Below, piece after piece: positions 15,401 through 24,530 of a DNA stretch of 64,000 bases; position 1 is the stretch's first letter, and every line of letters starts with the position of its first letter. The notes below the pieces were generated by a model. That model was not told the DNA's origin and ran no database searches. It saw only the letters and a list, made by a program, of their open reading frames with translations. Position numbers and translations under genes: made by a program. Source of the stretch: Inconstantimicrobium porci (GTDB lineage Bacteria; Bacillota; Clostridia; Clostridiales; Clostridiaceae); NCBI RefSeq assembly GCF_009696465.1, contig NZ_VULX01000003.1, positions 152,358-216,357 on the forward strand. The letters run 5' to 3'.

Positions 15401-17203
15401 ATGGAAGCAATAAAGAAACAGAGACTTAGAAGTGAAATTGATGATAAGTACAAATGGCATCTTGACAAAATATATACATCTGATGAAAAATGGGATGAAG
15501 ATTTTAAGACATTAAAGTTAAATGCACCATCATTAAAAGAGTTTCAGGGAAGACTAAAGGATGGAAAGACTATTTATGAATTTTTAAAGAAGTCTGAGAA
15601 ATATACAAGACTTGCTGAAAAACTTATGATGTATGCTTATCTTAAGTATTATGAAGATACATCAAATGCTAAATATCAGGCGCTTAAGACTAAAATAGAT
15701 ATCTATTTAGCTGAGTTTAACAGTTATGTAGCATTTTTTGAACCTGAGATTTTATCTTTAGATAAGGATGTTTTATTAAAAATAGTAGAGGATACAGAAG
15801 AACTTCATGAATATAGATTTACATTTGCTACTCTTTTAAGTCAGAAGGAACATGTACTTCCAAAGGAAATAGAAGAAGTGTTAGCACTTGCATCTGATTC
15901 TATGCAGGCACCAGAAAATATCAGGGGCATGCTTGCTGATGCTGATATGAAATTTCCTGTAGTTGAGGGAGAGAATGGTGCTAAAATCCAGCTTACTGAG
16001 GAAAATTACAGTTCACTAATAAAAAGTAAAGATCAAAAAGTAAGAGAAGGTGCTTTCAAAGCATTGTTCGGACAGTACAAAAATCTTGAAAATACATTTG
16101 CAACAGCACTAGTAAGTTCAGTAAAGAATTTTATCTTTAATTCAAAAGTAAGACAATATAAGTCATCACTTGAATCTTCTATGCAGCCAAACAATATACC
16201 AACAGAAGTCTATACAAATGCAGTTAAGACTATAAATGATAATCTATACCTGCTTCACAGATATGTTGCGCTGAAAAAGAAGATGCTTGGACTAAATGAA
16301 ATCCATATGTATGATTTATATGTTCCAGTAACTAATTTTAAGAGTGAGCATATTGAATTTGAGGAAGCTGTTGAAATAGTCAAGAAAGGCCTTAAGCCAT
16401 TAGGAAGTGAATATCTTGATATATTCAGCGACGGAATAGATCAGGGCTGGGTTGATGTATTTGAAAACAAGGGTAAAAGAGGAGGAGCTTTCTCATGGGG
16501 AAGCTATGATACTATGCCATATGTTTTACTTAACTATAATTATGAGTTAAATGATGTATCTACTTTAGCTCATGAGATGGGTCACTCATTGCATTCATAT
16601 TATTCAAGAAAGGAACAGCCATATCAGTATCATGATTATTCATTGTTCCTTGCAGAAGTAGCTTCTACTACTAATGAAATACTGCTTATCAATTATTTGA
16701 TTGATAATGCAGATGATAAAGCAAGAAAGCTTTTCCTTGTAAACCAGCAGCTTGAACAGATTAGAACTACTGTCTTCAGACAGCTTATGTTTGCTGAATT
16801 TGAACTTGTTGTTCATGAACAGATAGAAAAAGGAGAAGCACTTACTGCGGAAGATTTTAATAAGATATGGCATGACTTAAATGTTAAGTATTTTGGTGAT
16901 GATATCGTAGTAGATAAAGAGATAGACAGCGAGTGGGCAAGAATTCCACACTTCTTTAGTGATTTTTATGTTTATCAGTATGCTACAGGATATTCAGCAG
17001 CAAATGCTTTTGCAAACAGTATTCTTGAAAAGGGTAGCGAAGCTGTTGAAAAATATAAAGGCTTCCTAAAAGCGGGATCATCTGATTATCCAATAAAAGT
17101 GCTTCAGAAAGCAGGAGTGGATATGCTTACTCCAAAGCCAATCGAAGCTACAATGCACACATTTGAACATCTTCTTGACGTATTAGAAGAAACAATAAAA
17201 TAA
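15401..17203 (+). CDS. pepF: Oligoendopeptidase F (M3 metallopeptidase)
   Basis: 600 residues, the normal length for PepF. The zinc site is HEMGH (391-395) with the third ligand Glu419 in FLAEVASTTNE. The C-terminal half has the M3 signature segments SWGSYDTMPYVLLNYN (365-380) and ARIPHFFSDFYVYQYATG. It is a cytosolic enzyme that cuts short peptides, in peptide recycling and possibly in degrading signal peptides. The start ATG has AAGGAGTGG in front. The 13-bp inverted repeat after the gene is the likely end of transcription. Confidence 0.95.
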   Translation: MEAIKKQRLRSEIDDKYKWHLDKIYTSDEKWDEDFKTLKLNAPSLKEFQGRLKDGKTIYEFLKKSEKYTRLAEKLMMYAYLKYYEDTSNAKYQALKTKIDIYLAEFNSYVAFFEPEILSLDKDVLLKIVEDTEELHEYRFTFATLLSQKEHVLPKEIEEVLALASDSMQAPENIRGMLADADMKFPVVEGENGAKIQLTEENYSSLIKSKDQKVREGAFKALFGQYKNLENTFATALVSSVKNFIFNSKVRQYKSSLESSMQPNNIPTEVYTNAVKTINDNLYLLHRYVALKKKMLGLNEIHMYDLYVPVTNFKSEHIEFEEAVEIVKKGLKPLGSEYLDIFSDGIDQGWVDVFENKGKRGGAFSWGSYDTMPYVLLNYNYELNDVSTLAHEMGHSLHSYYSRKEQPYQYHDYSLFLAEVASTTNEILLINYLIDNADDKARKLFLVNQQLEQIRTTVFRQLMFAEFELVVHEQIEKGEALTAEDFNKIWHDLNVKYFGDDIVVDKEIDSEWARIPHFFSDFYVYQYATGYSAANAFANSILEKGSEAVEKYKGFLKAGSSDYPIKVLQKAGVDMLTPKPIEATMHTFEHLLDVLEETIK

Positions 17204-17257
17204 GAAGAATTTATATATGTTAATTAAAACATCTCAATAAATATGAATTTGATCTTC

Positions 17258-17316
17258 AATGAACAATTATTATACTTTAGCTTTATAAATTAGACGATTA
17301 ATTGTTCATTGTTTTG
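17258..17316 (+). terminator. Inverted repeat, probable terminator after pepF
   Basis: CAATGAACAATTA (17258-17270) pairs perfectly with TAATTGTTCATTG (17300-17312) over a 29-nt loop, followed by TTTTGTG. The loop is longer than usual. The ATGAACAATTAT-type sequence resembles dispersed intergenic repeats of clostridia, so it may be a repeat rather than a dedicated terminator. Confidence 0.5.
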
Positions 17317-17371
17317 TGTTAATTTTTATTTTGTTGAGGTGTTTTTGTAATATTTAGGAGGACGAAAGATT

Positions 17372-17674
17372 ATGGCTAATAAAAATAGCAGAAATAATGA
17401 TTTTTTATATGAAAATAGAGATACAAGTTCACCAAAGATTTATGCAGTTATGATGAAACTTGTAAATGAAGACAGAGAAGATCTTGCAAAGGAAGTAAAA
17501 AAGGTGGATTATCTTCTGCAGTACACAAGTACATGTATTAAGGATAAAGATTTTAGACAGGCAAGAGATACTATCAAAATTGCAGATGAACACATTCAAA
17601 AGTTAAAAGAGGAAGGTGTTGATGTAGAATATCTTATATATCTTTACGATGGAATCAAAAAGAAAATAAAATAA
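17372..17674 (+). CDS. Conserved small helical protein, function unknown
   Basis: 100 residues with an AGGAGGACG ribosome site 8-10 bases before the ATG. The first 20 residues are polar (Asn, Ser, Arg); the rest is predicted mostly helical and charged (MMKLVNEDREDLAKEVKKVDYLLQY; FRQARDTIKIADEHIQKLKEEG), like a two-helix hairpin or TPR-like pair. No Cys pairs, membrane helix or catalytic motif. It precedes the rhomboid gene by 24 bp with no terminator, so they form a likely operon. Confidence 0.7.
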   Translation: MANKNSRNNDFLYENRDTSSPKIYAVMMKLVNEDREDLAKEVKKVDYLLQYTSTCIKDKDFRQARDTIKIADEHIQKLKEEGVDVEYLIYLYDGIKKKIK

Positions 17675-17698
17675 TGAGGATAAAAGAGAGGCAGATCA

Positions 17699-18649
17699 AT
17701 GGCTGTTAATGAAAAGAAATTATTTAATCTGCTTTTAAAGCAGTATGGATTTTATATAGATGAATATGAATTTGAGGGTAAAAAGAAATGGATTGCACTA
17801 AAAGATACTGATGGGGGATTGTATGCAGTGATAACTTCGGATGAAGAGGAATACAATAAGTGTTATTATCATGCAGAACAGTTTCTTAAGTCAAAAAATG
17901 TATCATTTTCTTTAAATAATGTTATTTTTACAAAATCGAATAAACAGGTACAGACAGATGATTACAACAAGCTGATTTTCAATACTAAAGAAAACTCTGT
18001 AATATATTGTTCGTCAGCAAGCGATGTATTATCAAGAATTATTAATATGATGACCAATAATGAAAAAAGCAGGTTACCTTTAGCACTTAATGTGACAAAC
18101 ATACTTATTCTAATTAATATAATCATATTTGTTGTTTCATGTTATTTATCACACTCAATAATAGATATTAATACGTATGTACTGGTAGCTATGGGCGCAA
18201 AAGTCGATTCTTATATATGGAGTGGAGAAATTTACAGGCTTGTTACTGCAATGTTCCTGCATGGAGGATTAATTCATATATTTTTTAATATGTATGCACT
18301 TTATTCATTAGGTTATATAATTGAGGATGTATTTGGCAAGAAACAGTATATGATTATTTATTTCTTGTCAGGAATATGCTCAAACCTTCTTTCAGCAGTA
18401 ATATCTCCTTATGTTTCAGTTGGATCATCAGGTGCGATTTTTGGACTTTTTGGTGCTGCCGCAGTATTTGGGTTTATGGAAAAGGACAAGATAGGAAAAT
18501 CATTCTTTAATAATATGGCATCAGTGATTTTTGTTAACATCATAATTGGATTCAGTCAGCCGAATATAGATAATGCAGCCCATTTTGGCGGTCTTGCATG
18601 CGGAGCGATTCTATCATATATAATTTTACGAAAAAGAGCTAAAGTGTAA
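17699..18649 (+). CDS. Rhomboid family intramembrane serine protease
   Basis: 316 residues. An N-terminal cytosolic domain of about 120 residues precedes six membrane helices. The catalytic dyad is Ser244 in GSSGAIFG (the GxSG motif) and His295 in NAAHFGG; the oxyanion region is HGGLIHIFFNMYAL (188-201, with Asn197). Cleaves membrane-spanning substrates within or near the bilayer. The long N-terminal extension with mixed alpha/beta character (DGGLYAVITSDEEEYNK) is like that of GluP/YqgP-type Firmicute rhomboids. Substrates unknown. Confidence 0.92.
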   Translation: MAVNEKKLFNLLLKQYGFYIDEYEFEGKKKWIALKDTDGGLYAVITSDEEEYNKCYYHAEQFLKSKNVSFSLNNVIFTKSNKQVQTDDYNKLIFNTKENSVIYCSSASDVLSRIINMMTNNEKSRLPLALNVTNILILINIIIFVVSCYLSHSIIDINTYVLVAMGAKVDSYIWSGEIYRLVTAMFLHGGLIHIFFNMYALYSLGYIIEDVFGKKQYMIIYFLSGICSNLLSAVISPYVSVGSSGAIFGLFGAAAVFGFMEKDKIGKSFFNNMASVIFVNIIIGFSQPNIDNAAHFGGLACGAILSYIILRKRAKV

Positions 18650-18751
18650 ATAATAAGTTTTAGATTAATCTGAAATATAAAGTCAAGAATTCTGTTTATC
18701 ATTTTTCTTTAAAAAATATATGTAATACGTTATACTATATTACTAGATGGG

Positions 18752-18782
18752 AGAAAAATAATGCATGAAATTGCATTTTTTC
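18752..18782 (+). terminator. Hairpin in the leader of the DUF1232 gene (terminator or attenuator)
   Basis: AGAAAA then AATGCA pairs with TGCATT then TTTTCT, a 12-bp stem with a 2-nt bulge and a TGAAAT loop; the 3' arm is T-rich. It ends only about 7 nt before the GGAGGGG ribosome site of the next gene. It could terminate the rhomboid transcript or act in cis on the downstream gene. Confidence 0.5.
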
Positions 18783-18800
18783 TATTATGGAGGGGTAAAA

Positions 18801-19754
18801 GTGAATATAAGCAATATTGATGTAAGACTTTCAGGAGATGACATTATCAGTATAATAAATGATTTTATTAAAATAGATGGACTTAATATAAGCAGTGTAT
18901 CAATAAATGATGACATTGTTTTAGAAGGAAACTTTAAAAATATTATTAATATACCATTCAGGGTAGCTGTGGAGCTTAAATATGTTCAGGATAATGTGAT
19001 TGTCTTGTCTTTAGGAAAAGTTAAATTATTAAAGATGGGCATCATTAAGTTTGTGAAAAATTACGCTTTGAAAATGGCAGTAAAAAGTTTGAGCGATTTC
19101 GGGATTATTTCAGCTAAAGGCGAAGTAAGCATAGATTTAAAGAAAATATTCAGAAAGTATCCATTTATAAATCTAGAACTTAATAAGCTCAGTCTAAAAG
19201 ACGGCTTTATAATAGCTGAAACAAAAGGTATAAATATCTCAAAATTTGGTCAAGAAAATGATGTTTCTGAGGAAAAAGAGGAAGAAATAGATGAAGCTGA
19301 TGATCTGACAGATTTACATAAGGTTGAGGACTTATACACAAAGGGCAGAGATATTGTGGAGAGCAGAATGCCTGAGAAGGTTCATAATGTTTCAGACTAT
19401 ATTCTTCTTGTACCAGATATTATATGTCTTATTTACCGACTTTTAAAAGATGAAAGAGTTACTGTTAAGACAAAGGCAATAATAGTATCATCATTAGCGT
19501 ATGTATCACTACCTACAGATATTATTCCTGATAAGATACCTTTTATCGGCAGAATAGATGATATAGGAGTAATCTTTTTTGCACTTAACAAAGTTGTTAA
19601 AGATACACCACTTAAAGTTATAGTAGAGAACTGGGAAGGAAAGAATGATATAATCATTGTTCTAAAAAAAGCTGTAGACTATCTTGTACAGTATACTCAT
19701 GCAGAAAATGTTGAGAAAATATATTCTGCAATAGAACAGTTAACTGCACAATAA
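18801..19754 (+). CDS. DUF1232 (YkvA-like) domain protein
   Basis: 317 residues from a GTG start 5 bases after GGAGGGG (18789-18795); an in-frame ATG at 18765 has only a distant site and lies inside a hairpin. The first 150 residues look like a beta-rich lipid-binding type domain (IDVRLSGDDIISIINDFIKIDG...), followed by an acidic linker (EEKEEEIDEADD). The C-terminal part has the DUF1232 motif TKAIIVSSLAYVSLPTDIIP with DKIPFIGRIDDIG, two short hydrophobic helices. Biochemical role of DUF1232 is unknown. Followed after 23 bp by rnhA-like gene. Confidence 0.78.
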   Translation: MNISNIDVRLSGDDIISIINDFIKIDGLNISSVSINDDIVLEGNFKNIINIPFRVAVELKYVQDNVIVLSLGKVKLLKMGIIKFVKNYALKMAVKSLSDFGIISAKGEVSIDLKKIFRKYPFINLELNKLSLKDGFIIAETKGINISKFGQENDVSEEKEEEIDEADDLTDLHKVEDLYTKGRDIVESRMPEKVHNVSDYILLVPDIICLIYRLLKDERVTVKTKAIIVSSLAYVSLPTDIIPDKIPFIGRIDDIGVIFFALNKVVKDTPLKVIVENWEGKNDIIIVLKKAVDYLVQYTHAENVEKIYSAIEQLTAQ

Positions 19755-19777
19755 TCATTGAAAGGAATTGATAATTA

Positions 19778-20416
19778 ATGGCATCAAAATTTTATGCAGT
19801 AGCATGTGGCAAAAGCGGAAATGGCATGATTTATAATACATGGGATGAATGTAAAAAGGAAGTTATAGGTCATAAGGGAGCAATATATAAAAGTTTTACA
19901 AGCAGGGAAGATGCAATAAACTTTATAAAACTTCATGGAGTAGAGATTGAGATAGAGGATGAACCTGAGAATGTTATTAAAACAGAAAATGATACTGATA
20001 CTGCAGAAATTTATGTTGATGGAAGTTTTAATACTGTGAAGAATAACTTCTCTTATGGTTTTGTAGTTGTAAACAGCGATAATATAGTATATGAGGATAA
20101 AGGAATTGGCTATGATAAAGATGCTATTGCATTAAGAAATGTATCTGGTGAAGTTCTTGGATCATTAAACGCTATCAGATATGCTATAGAAAAGGGCTTT
20201 AAAAAAGTAAATATCTATTTTGATTATCAGGGTATTCAGTCATGGGCAATAGGAACGTGGAAACGTAATAATAGAATTACTCAAGATTATCATAGTCAGA
20301 TTCAAGCGATGAAGAAAAAGATAGATATTAATTTTATAAAAGTAAAAGGACATTCTGGAGACAGATTTAATGACAGAGCTGATTATCTTGCAAAAAAGGC
20401 ATTAGAAGAATCTTAA
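19778..20416 (+). CDS. Ribonuclease H with N-terminal hybrid-binding domain (RNase HI type)
   Basis: Degrades the RNA strand of RNA-DNA hybrids. 212 residues. Residues 1-54 form the RNase H1 N-terminal (viroplasmin-like) domain: KFYAVACGKSGNGMIYNTWDEC and VIGHKGAIYKSFTSREDAINFI. The catalytic domain has the four acidic positions D81 (IYVDGSF), E125 (SGEVLGSLNA), D149 (YFDYQGI) and D199 (FNDRADYLAK), with the conserved His in KGHSGDR (192). This architecture matches B. halodurans RNase HI. AAAGGAATTG precedes the ATG. Confidence 0.92.
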   Translation: MASKFYAVACGKSGNGMIYNTWDECKKEVIGHKGAIYKSFTSREDAINFIKLHGVEIEIEDEPENVIKTENDTDTAEIYVDGSFNTVKNNFSYGFVVVNSDNIVYEDKGIGYDKDAIALRNVSGEVLGSLNAIRYAIEKGFKKVNIYFDYQGIQSWAIGTWKRNNRITQDYHSQIQAMKKKIDINFIKVKGHSGDRFNDRADYLAKKALEES

Positions 20417-20523
20417 TTTATTATCTTTTAGTGAAGCTAAGCGGACTATATCCATATTTTTTTATAATAAAATATAATAAGATGCACAAGATATATATAA
20501 ATAATTTAATTAGAGGTGCAGAT

Positions 20524-20694
20524 ATGAGATATATAAGAGCATTTATTATGGGTATTTTCATAGGAGCCTTGATGATGTTATCATTAATACCTTCAATGGA
20601 TTGGAGATCAAGAAAACAGCTTATAAGGCTCAGTAGAAAGGCTGGCTGTAGGATGTCAAAGAGATGTCAGTGCATAAAAAAAATGATAATGTAA
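20524..20694 (+). CDS. Small basic single-span membrane protein
   Basis: 56 residues from the ATG at 20524 behind AGAGGTG (20512-20518); a longer frame from 20431 has no ribosome site. Residues 5-24 form one transmembrane helix (RAFIMGIFIGALMMLSLIP), then a basic tail with three Cys (GCRMSKRCQC). The start resembles YtxH-like or other short clostridial membrane proteins, but no family can be assigned. A terminator follows at once, which supports a real gene. Confidence 0.6.
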   Translation: MRYIRAFIMGIFIGALMMLSLIPSMDWRSRKQLIRLSRKAGCRMSKRCQCIKKMIM

Positions 20695-20705
20695 TGATTA
20701 TTAAG

Positions 20706-20737
20706 ATAGAGTGTTGTCAAATGCTCTATTTTTTTTA
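20706..20737 (+). terminator. Rho-independent terminator
   Basis: ATAGAG (20706-20711) pairs with CTCTAT (20724-20729) and is followed by eight T residues. Ends the rnhA-small protein transcript. Confidence 0.75.
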
Positions 20738-20796
20738 CCCAAAATATAATAAAGTACAAAAAAATATAAAAAAACACATTAAATGCAGAAAAAATA

Positions 20797-20805
20797 TGGT
20801 ATAAT
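20797..20805 (+). promoter_or_regulatory. Extended -10 promoter of the XRE-TPR regulator pair
   Basis: TGGTATAAT, that is a TGn extension before a perfect TATAAT, about 45 bp before the ATG at 20850. No good -35 hexamer is visible, as is common for extended -10 promoters. Confidence 0.55.
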
Positions 20806-20849
20806 TTATGTAATATACAGATATTAATTATGGAAAAGGAAGTAAAGAT

Positions 20850-22145
20850 ATGGACATTCTTTCATTGGGTGAAAAAATTAAAAAAAGAAGAAAAGAACTC
20901 AACATGACACTTAAAGATTTAGCTGGAGAAAGAATAACTCCGGGTCAGATTAGTCTTGTTGAGTCAGGCAGATCTAATCCATCTATGGATTTACTTGAAT
21001 ATTTATCAAAACAGCTTAAGACATCTATAGAATATTTAATGGAATCAGAAGCTACACAAGCTAAAAGGATAAGCGAATACAGTGAGCTGATGGCCGAAAA
21101 CTATATTTTCTGTAATGATCTTGAAAAAGCTAATGAGTATCTTAAGAAAGCTGAAGCATATGCAGTAAGATATTCTCTTGACATTATAAGGGCAAGAGTG
21201 TTATTTTTGCGTGCTGAAATACTTATGAAACAAAAAGATTATTTTGGAGCTCAGGAATTATTACTGTCAGCCAATGTTATATTTATTAAATATAATTGTT
21301 TTGATATGATAACAAAAACTTTTCTGAATTTGGGAAAGATAACATTTAACCTTAGAGCATATCACTCTTCAACTACATACTTAGGACAAGCAGAAAGGTC
21401 TTATGAGGATGGAAAATTAAATAATGAATATTTATTATCTGAAATTTATTTTTTCAAGACACTTACTGCATTTAAACAAGAAAAAGATGATGAATCAAAA
21501 AAATACATATTACTTACTCAAGAGAGGCTAGAGGTTCTTCATGATAAAAAGAAATATGCTAAGGAATTAATTGATTTATCAGAAAGATGTTTTGAAGAGG
21601 ACAGTAGCAAAGCTATGGAGTTTTGCAATAAGGCATTAAATGAACTTAAAATCTGTAATTCAGAAAAAATTATAAGTGGTATAGAACATAGTCTTGGTAA
21701 AATTCTTTATGATTATGAAAAGATAGGTGATTCTTTAGTACACTTTAATAAAGCAAAAGAAATAAGACTTAGAAACAGCGATACTAATGTTATTGAAACT
21801 ATGATATGCATTTGTGAGAACCTTTTAAAACAGAAGGAAATGGATAAATGCATGGATATGCTTGTTAAGCTTACAGAAGTCGTTGATGAACATGATTATG
21901 AAAGTAAGATAAAAATAAATAATATTAAGTATAGAATTGCATCAATCTATGAAGATACTACTGAAGCAGAGGCAATTCTAAAAAATACGTATGATATAGC
22001 AAAAGAAAGTAATGATAAGAATTTAATTTCACAGACATCTATATTAATTGGAAAATTCTATCTTGATCAGAAAAAATTTGATGAAGCTAAATTATATCTA
22101 GATGAAAGTGTTAGTATTTTAAAAGATGCAGGTATTATAAAATAA
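20850..22145 (+). CDS. XRE-type HTH regulator with TPR domain (RRNPP-like), copy 1
   Basis: 431 residues. Residues 6-62 are a Cro/C1 helix-turn-helix (GEKIKKRRKELNMTLKDLAG, then ITPGQISLVESGRSNPSMDLLEYLSKQL). The remaining 360 residues are helical repeats with TPR character (for example NDLEKANEYLKKAEAYAVR; FGAQELLLSANVIF; KFDEAKLYLDESVSIL). This plan is that of RRNPP peptide-sensing regulators (Rap, NprR, PlcR, PrgX), where TPRs bind a short pheromone. No obvious propeptide gene follows either copy, so the ligand may be encoded elsewhere or be absent. It is followed after 19 bp by a paralogue. Confidence 0.85.
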   Translation: MDILSLGEKIKKRRKELNMTLKDLAGERITPGQISLVESGRSNPSMDLLEYLSKQLKTSIEYLMESEATQAKRISEYSELMAENYIFCNDLEKANEYLKKAEAYAVRYSLDIIRARVLFLRAEILMKQKDYFGAQELLLSANVIFIKYNCFDMITKTFLNLGKITFNLRAYHSSTTYLGQAERSYEDGKLNNEYLLSEIYFFKTLTAFKQEKDDESKKYILLTQERLEVLHDKKKYAKELIDLSERCFEEDSSKAMEFCNKALNELKICNSEKIISGIEHSLGKILYDYEKIGDSLVHFNKAKEIRLRNSDTNVIETMICICENLLKQKEMDKCMDMLVKLTEVVDEHDYESKIKINNIKYRIASIYEDTTEAEAILKNTYDIAKESNDKNLISQTSILIGKFYLDQKKFDEAKLYLDESVSILKDAGIIK

Positions 22146-22164
22146 TTTTGTAATGGGTGATTAA

Positions 22165-23412
22165 ATGGAAATATTATCTATAGGAGAGAAAATAAAAAGG
22201 TCTAGAATTTACAAAGGCATAACATTAAAAGATTTATGCGAAGATAAAATTTCAATGTCAAAAATGAGTAGTATAGAGAACAATAAGATTAAACCAGATG
22301 AGGATATATTAAAGTTCGTTGCAGAAAAACTTGATTTAAGACTAGAGTATCTTAAACAAGATGTTAGAGAACAGATCACAACCAATATGTCTTCTGTTGG
22401 GAATTATAAAGGGGAAGAACTTGAGCAGTATTTAAAGTTTAATTTAGAACATTCAACTAGGTATTGCTATACAGATTTATCTTTAAAAATTATACATAGA
22501 CTATTTAATTATTATCTTGAAACAGGAAAGTATAATGAGGTAGAAACACTTATACCTAATTATTATGAATTGTATCAAGAAAATGTAGATGTTGAAAAAG
22601 TCTACTACAAGGATATGGCGATGTATTTCTTTAAAGCAGAAGAATACTTAGAAGCTATCACATATTTTGATAAACTTTGCAAATCAGCAGATGAATATAA
22701 TCTTGATGATAACAATATCGGACAAAATTATCTTTATGAAAGTATATGCTATTCTAATCTTTCTTTATTTGATAAAGCATCATATTATATTAATGAATCT
22801 TTGAATAATGTTGAGAAGATTACTGATAATAAGATTAAGGGTGAAATTATGACTCAATACTTATGTCTTGAGTTAAAGACATCTAATAAATTTGATGAGC
22901 AAATATTTAGGCAAGCTTGTGAATGTCTTGAAGAATATAAGGATATTTTATCAGAATCATATTTAAGGATTGCAAAAATATTTTCAGACAAGGGCAATAA
23001 TGAAAAATTTAATGAATTTATGAATAAATCTCTTGAAGCAAGGGGTTCTTCGAAATCATATGAATATGCAAATTATCTAATAAGATGTCTTGAAGTATTA
23101 ATTTCATGCGGTGAAATAAACAAAGCAGAAAGTATAAGTGATGAAACATTAAATCTAGCTATTTACTTCAATGATGTGAAACTTATCGATAAAGCATATT
23201 ATTATAAAGCGCAAATTTGTGGTTGTAAGCAGGAAGAAAGACAGATGGAAATGTATATGAACTTATCAATGGATGCACTGATGAAGTTTGGGACTCCTAA
23301 GCAGAGATATAAAAGATATATGGAAATGGGATATATGTATTATGAGCTACAGGATCTTCAGGAATCATTAAAGTATTTTTCTTTAGCAAACAGAATTAAA
23401 AATAAGCTTTAG
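22165..23412 (+). CDS. XRE-type HTH regulator with TPR domain (RRNPP-like), copy 2
   Basis: 415 residues, same architecture as the gene upstream and starting almost identically (MEILSIGEKIKRSR against MDILSLGEKIKKRR). HTH at about 6-60 (ITLKDLCEDKISMSKMSSIE), then TPR-like helices to the end (EYLEAITYFDKLCKSADEY; LQESLKYFSLANRIKNKL). Start codon ATG behind GGGTGAT. The two are tandem paralogues in one operon, diverged strongly outside the HTH. Its 3' end runs into the left end of an IS1182-family remnant 11 bp after the stop, whose subterminal hairpin may now act as terminator. Confidence 0.85.
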   Translation: MEILSIGEKIKRSRIYKGITLKDLCEDKISMSKMSSIENNKIKPDEDILKFVAEKLDLRLEYLKQDVREQITTNMSSVGNYKGEELEQYLKFNLEHSTRYCYTDLSLKIIHRLFNYYLETGKYNEVETLIPNYYELYQENVDVEKVYYKDMAMYFFKAEEYLEAITYFDKLCKSADEYNLDDNNIGQNYLYESICYSNLSLFDKASYYINESLNNVEKITDNKIKGEIMTQYLCLELKTSNKFDEQIFRQACECLEEYKDILSESYLRIAKIFSDKGNNEKFNEFMNKSLEARGSSKSYEYANYLIRCLEVLISCGEINKAESISDETLNLAIYFNDVKLIDKAYYYKAQICGCKQEERQMEMYMNLSMDALMKFGTPKQRYKRYMEMGYMYYELQDLQESLKYFSLANRIKNKL

Positions 23413-23592
23413 TTGAATAAAAGAGGGGGCCGTCTCAGAATGATTGAAAAATCATTCTGAGTATGGCTTATTTTTTTGAATATTTTTATTCTATGCATTA
23501 ATTTTTATGTAATTTATGGGTAAAAATATATTTTTAAACACAACAAATAAAAGGTCTTACGGACTTTTCCATAATTTGTTTTATTACATAAA

Positions 23593-24494
23593 TTACGATA
23601 CTTGCTGCTTATGAAGCAGCTGTCCGTTTCTGTTCTGCATAGTTTTGTTGTGAAGTTTATTAATGTCAAATCCAAAAGCCATCAACAAAATTTCAATAAA
23701 GACATTCTTTTTACCTCTCATTAGAAAGCGTCTAAAATTTGCATCTTGTTTTATTATTCCAAAAGCACCTTCAACTTGTATTGATCTATTGATTCTATAC
23801 AGAATTCCTAAATCAGTTTTTATATTCGGTTTGATTGTTATTCTTTAAATACGTATAATTTTCTTCGCTTTCGAAGCCTGCGTCAGCAGTTACGGACTCA
23901 TACTTCTTAGTAAGATTTTTAGACATCTTATCTAGAAGCGGTATCAATGTAAGCTGATTTGATCTTTCACTAGTTATATTAACACCTGTAATATATTCAG
24001 CTTCTACTCCTATAGTCACATTATAACCAGGCTTTAATTGTCCATTCTTCATATGATCTTCTTTCATATGCATGAAAGTTGCATCGTGATCAGTTTTCGA
24101 AAAACTATTTCGACCATCGAAGATATCATTATAATCATCATATAATGTCTGTTTTCTTATAAATTCACCTAAAGCTTCAGTATATTTTTGAAGCTTACTT
24201 TTTCTTCTTCCTTTGCCACATACAAATGTTATATTATCTCTTTTTATAATTGGCTTAATATAATCAACTAAAAAGTTTTTAACGTATGAAACCATGATTT
24301 TATCTTCAGGAATAACAATATCTAAATTAAAATCTGATTTCATTGATTCAAGAGTAGTTCTTGTTTTTTCTTGAAGTTTTGCCTCAAATTTTTTAATAGC
24401 TAAAAGTGTATTGGTTAGCATTAGCTTCAATTTTTGTACCATCTACAAAAACATTTTCAAATTTTATCTCATTCAACATGTTAATATTATGCGT
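23593..24494 (-). pseudogene. IS1182-family transposase remnant
   Basis: Read on the minus strand. The N-terminal third is gone; the frame resumes near 24494 with FENVFVDGTKIEANAN (the family's DDE-region signature), then shifts by one base in a poly-A run near 24390-24396 to KKFEAKLQEKTRT. It continues through KPGYNVTIGVEAEYITG and VTADAGFESEENYTYLKN and stops at 23813. A further frame change with a sizeable internal deletion near 23835 leads to YRINRSIQVEGAFGIIKQD and FRRFLMRGKKNVF, the normal C-terminal part, ending at 23593. At least three lesions, so it cannot make active transposase. Confidence 0.88.
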
Positions 24495-24530
24495 AAAAAA
24501 GGTAGATTCAATTACGAATCTACCTTTTTG
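24495..24530 (-). terminator. Terminator overlapping the end of the AraC-type gene
   Basis: A perfect 14-bp stem, AAAAAGGTAGATTC (24496-24509) against GAATCTACCTTTTT (24516-24529), 6-nt loop, T run on the minus strand. The stop codon of the AraC-type gene (24512-24514) is in the loop, so the last codons form one arm. It lies inside the IS remnant. Confidence 0.85.

Noticed and set aside
20850..23412. XRE regulators as phage repressors or toxin-antitoxin parts
   Set aside because: Long TPR domains and absence of phage or toxin genes argue for chromosomal RRNPP-like regulators.
23663..23848. Plus-strand open frame inside the IS remnant
   Set aside because: It is the antisense of the transposase C terminus (EGAFGIIKQD region on the minus strand).
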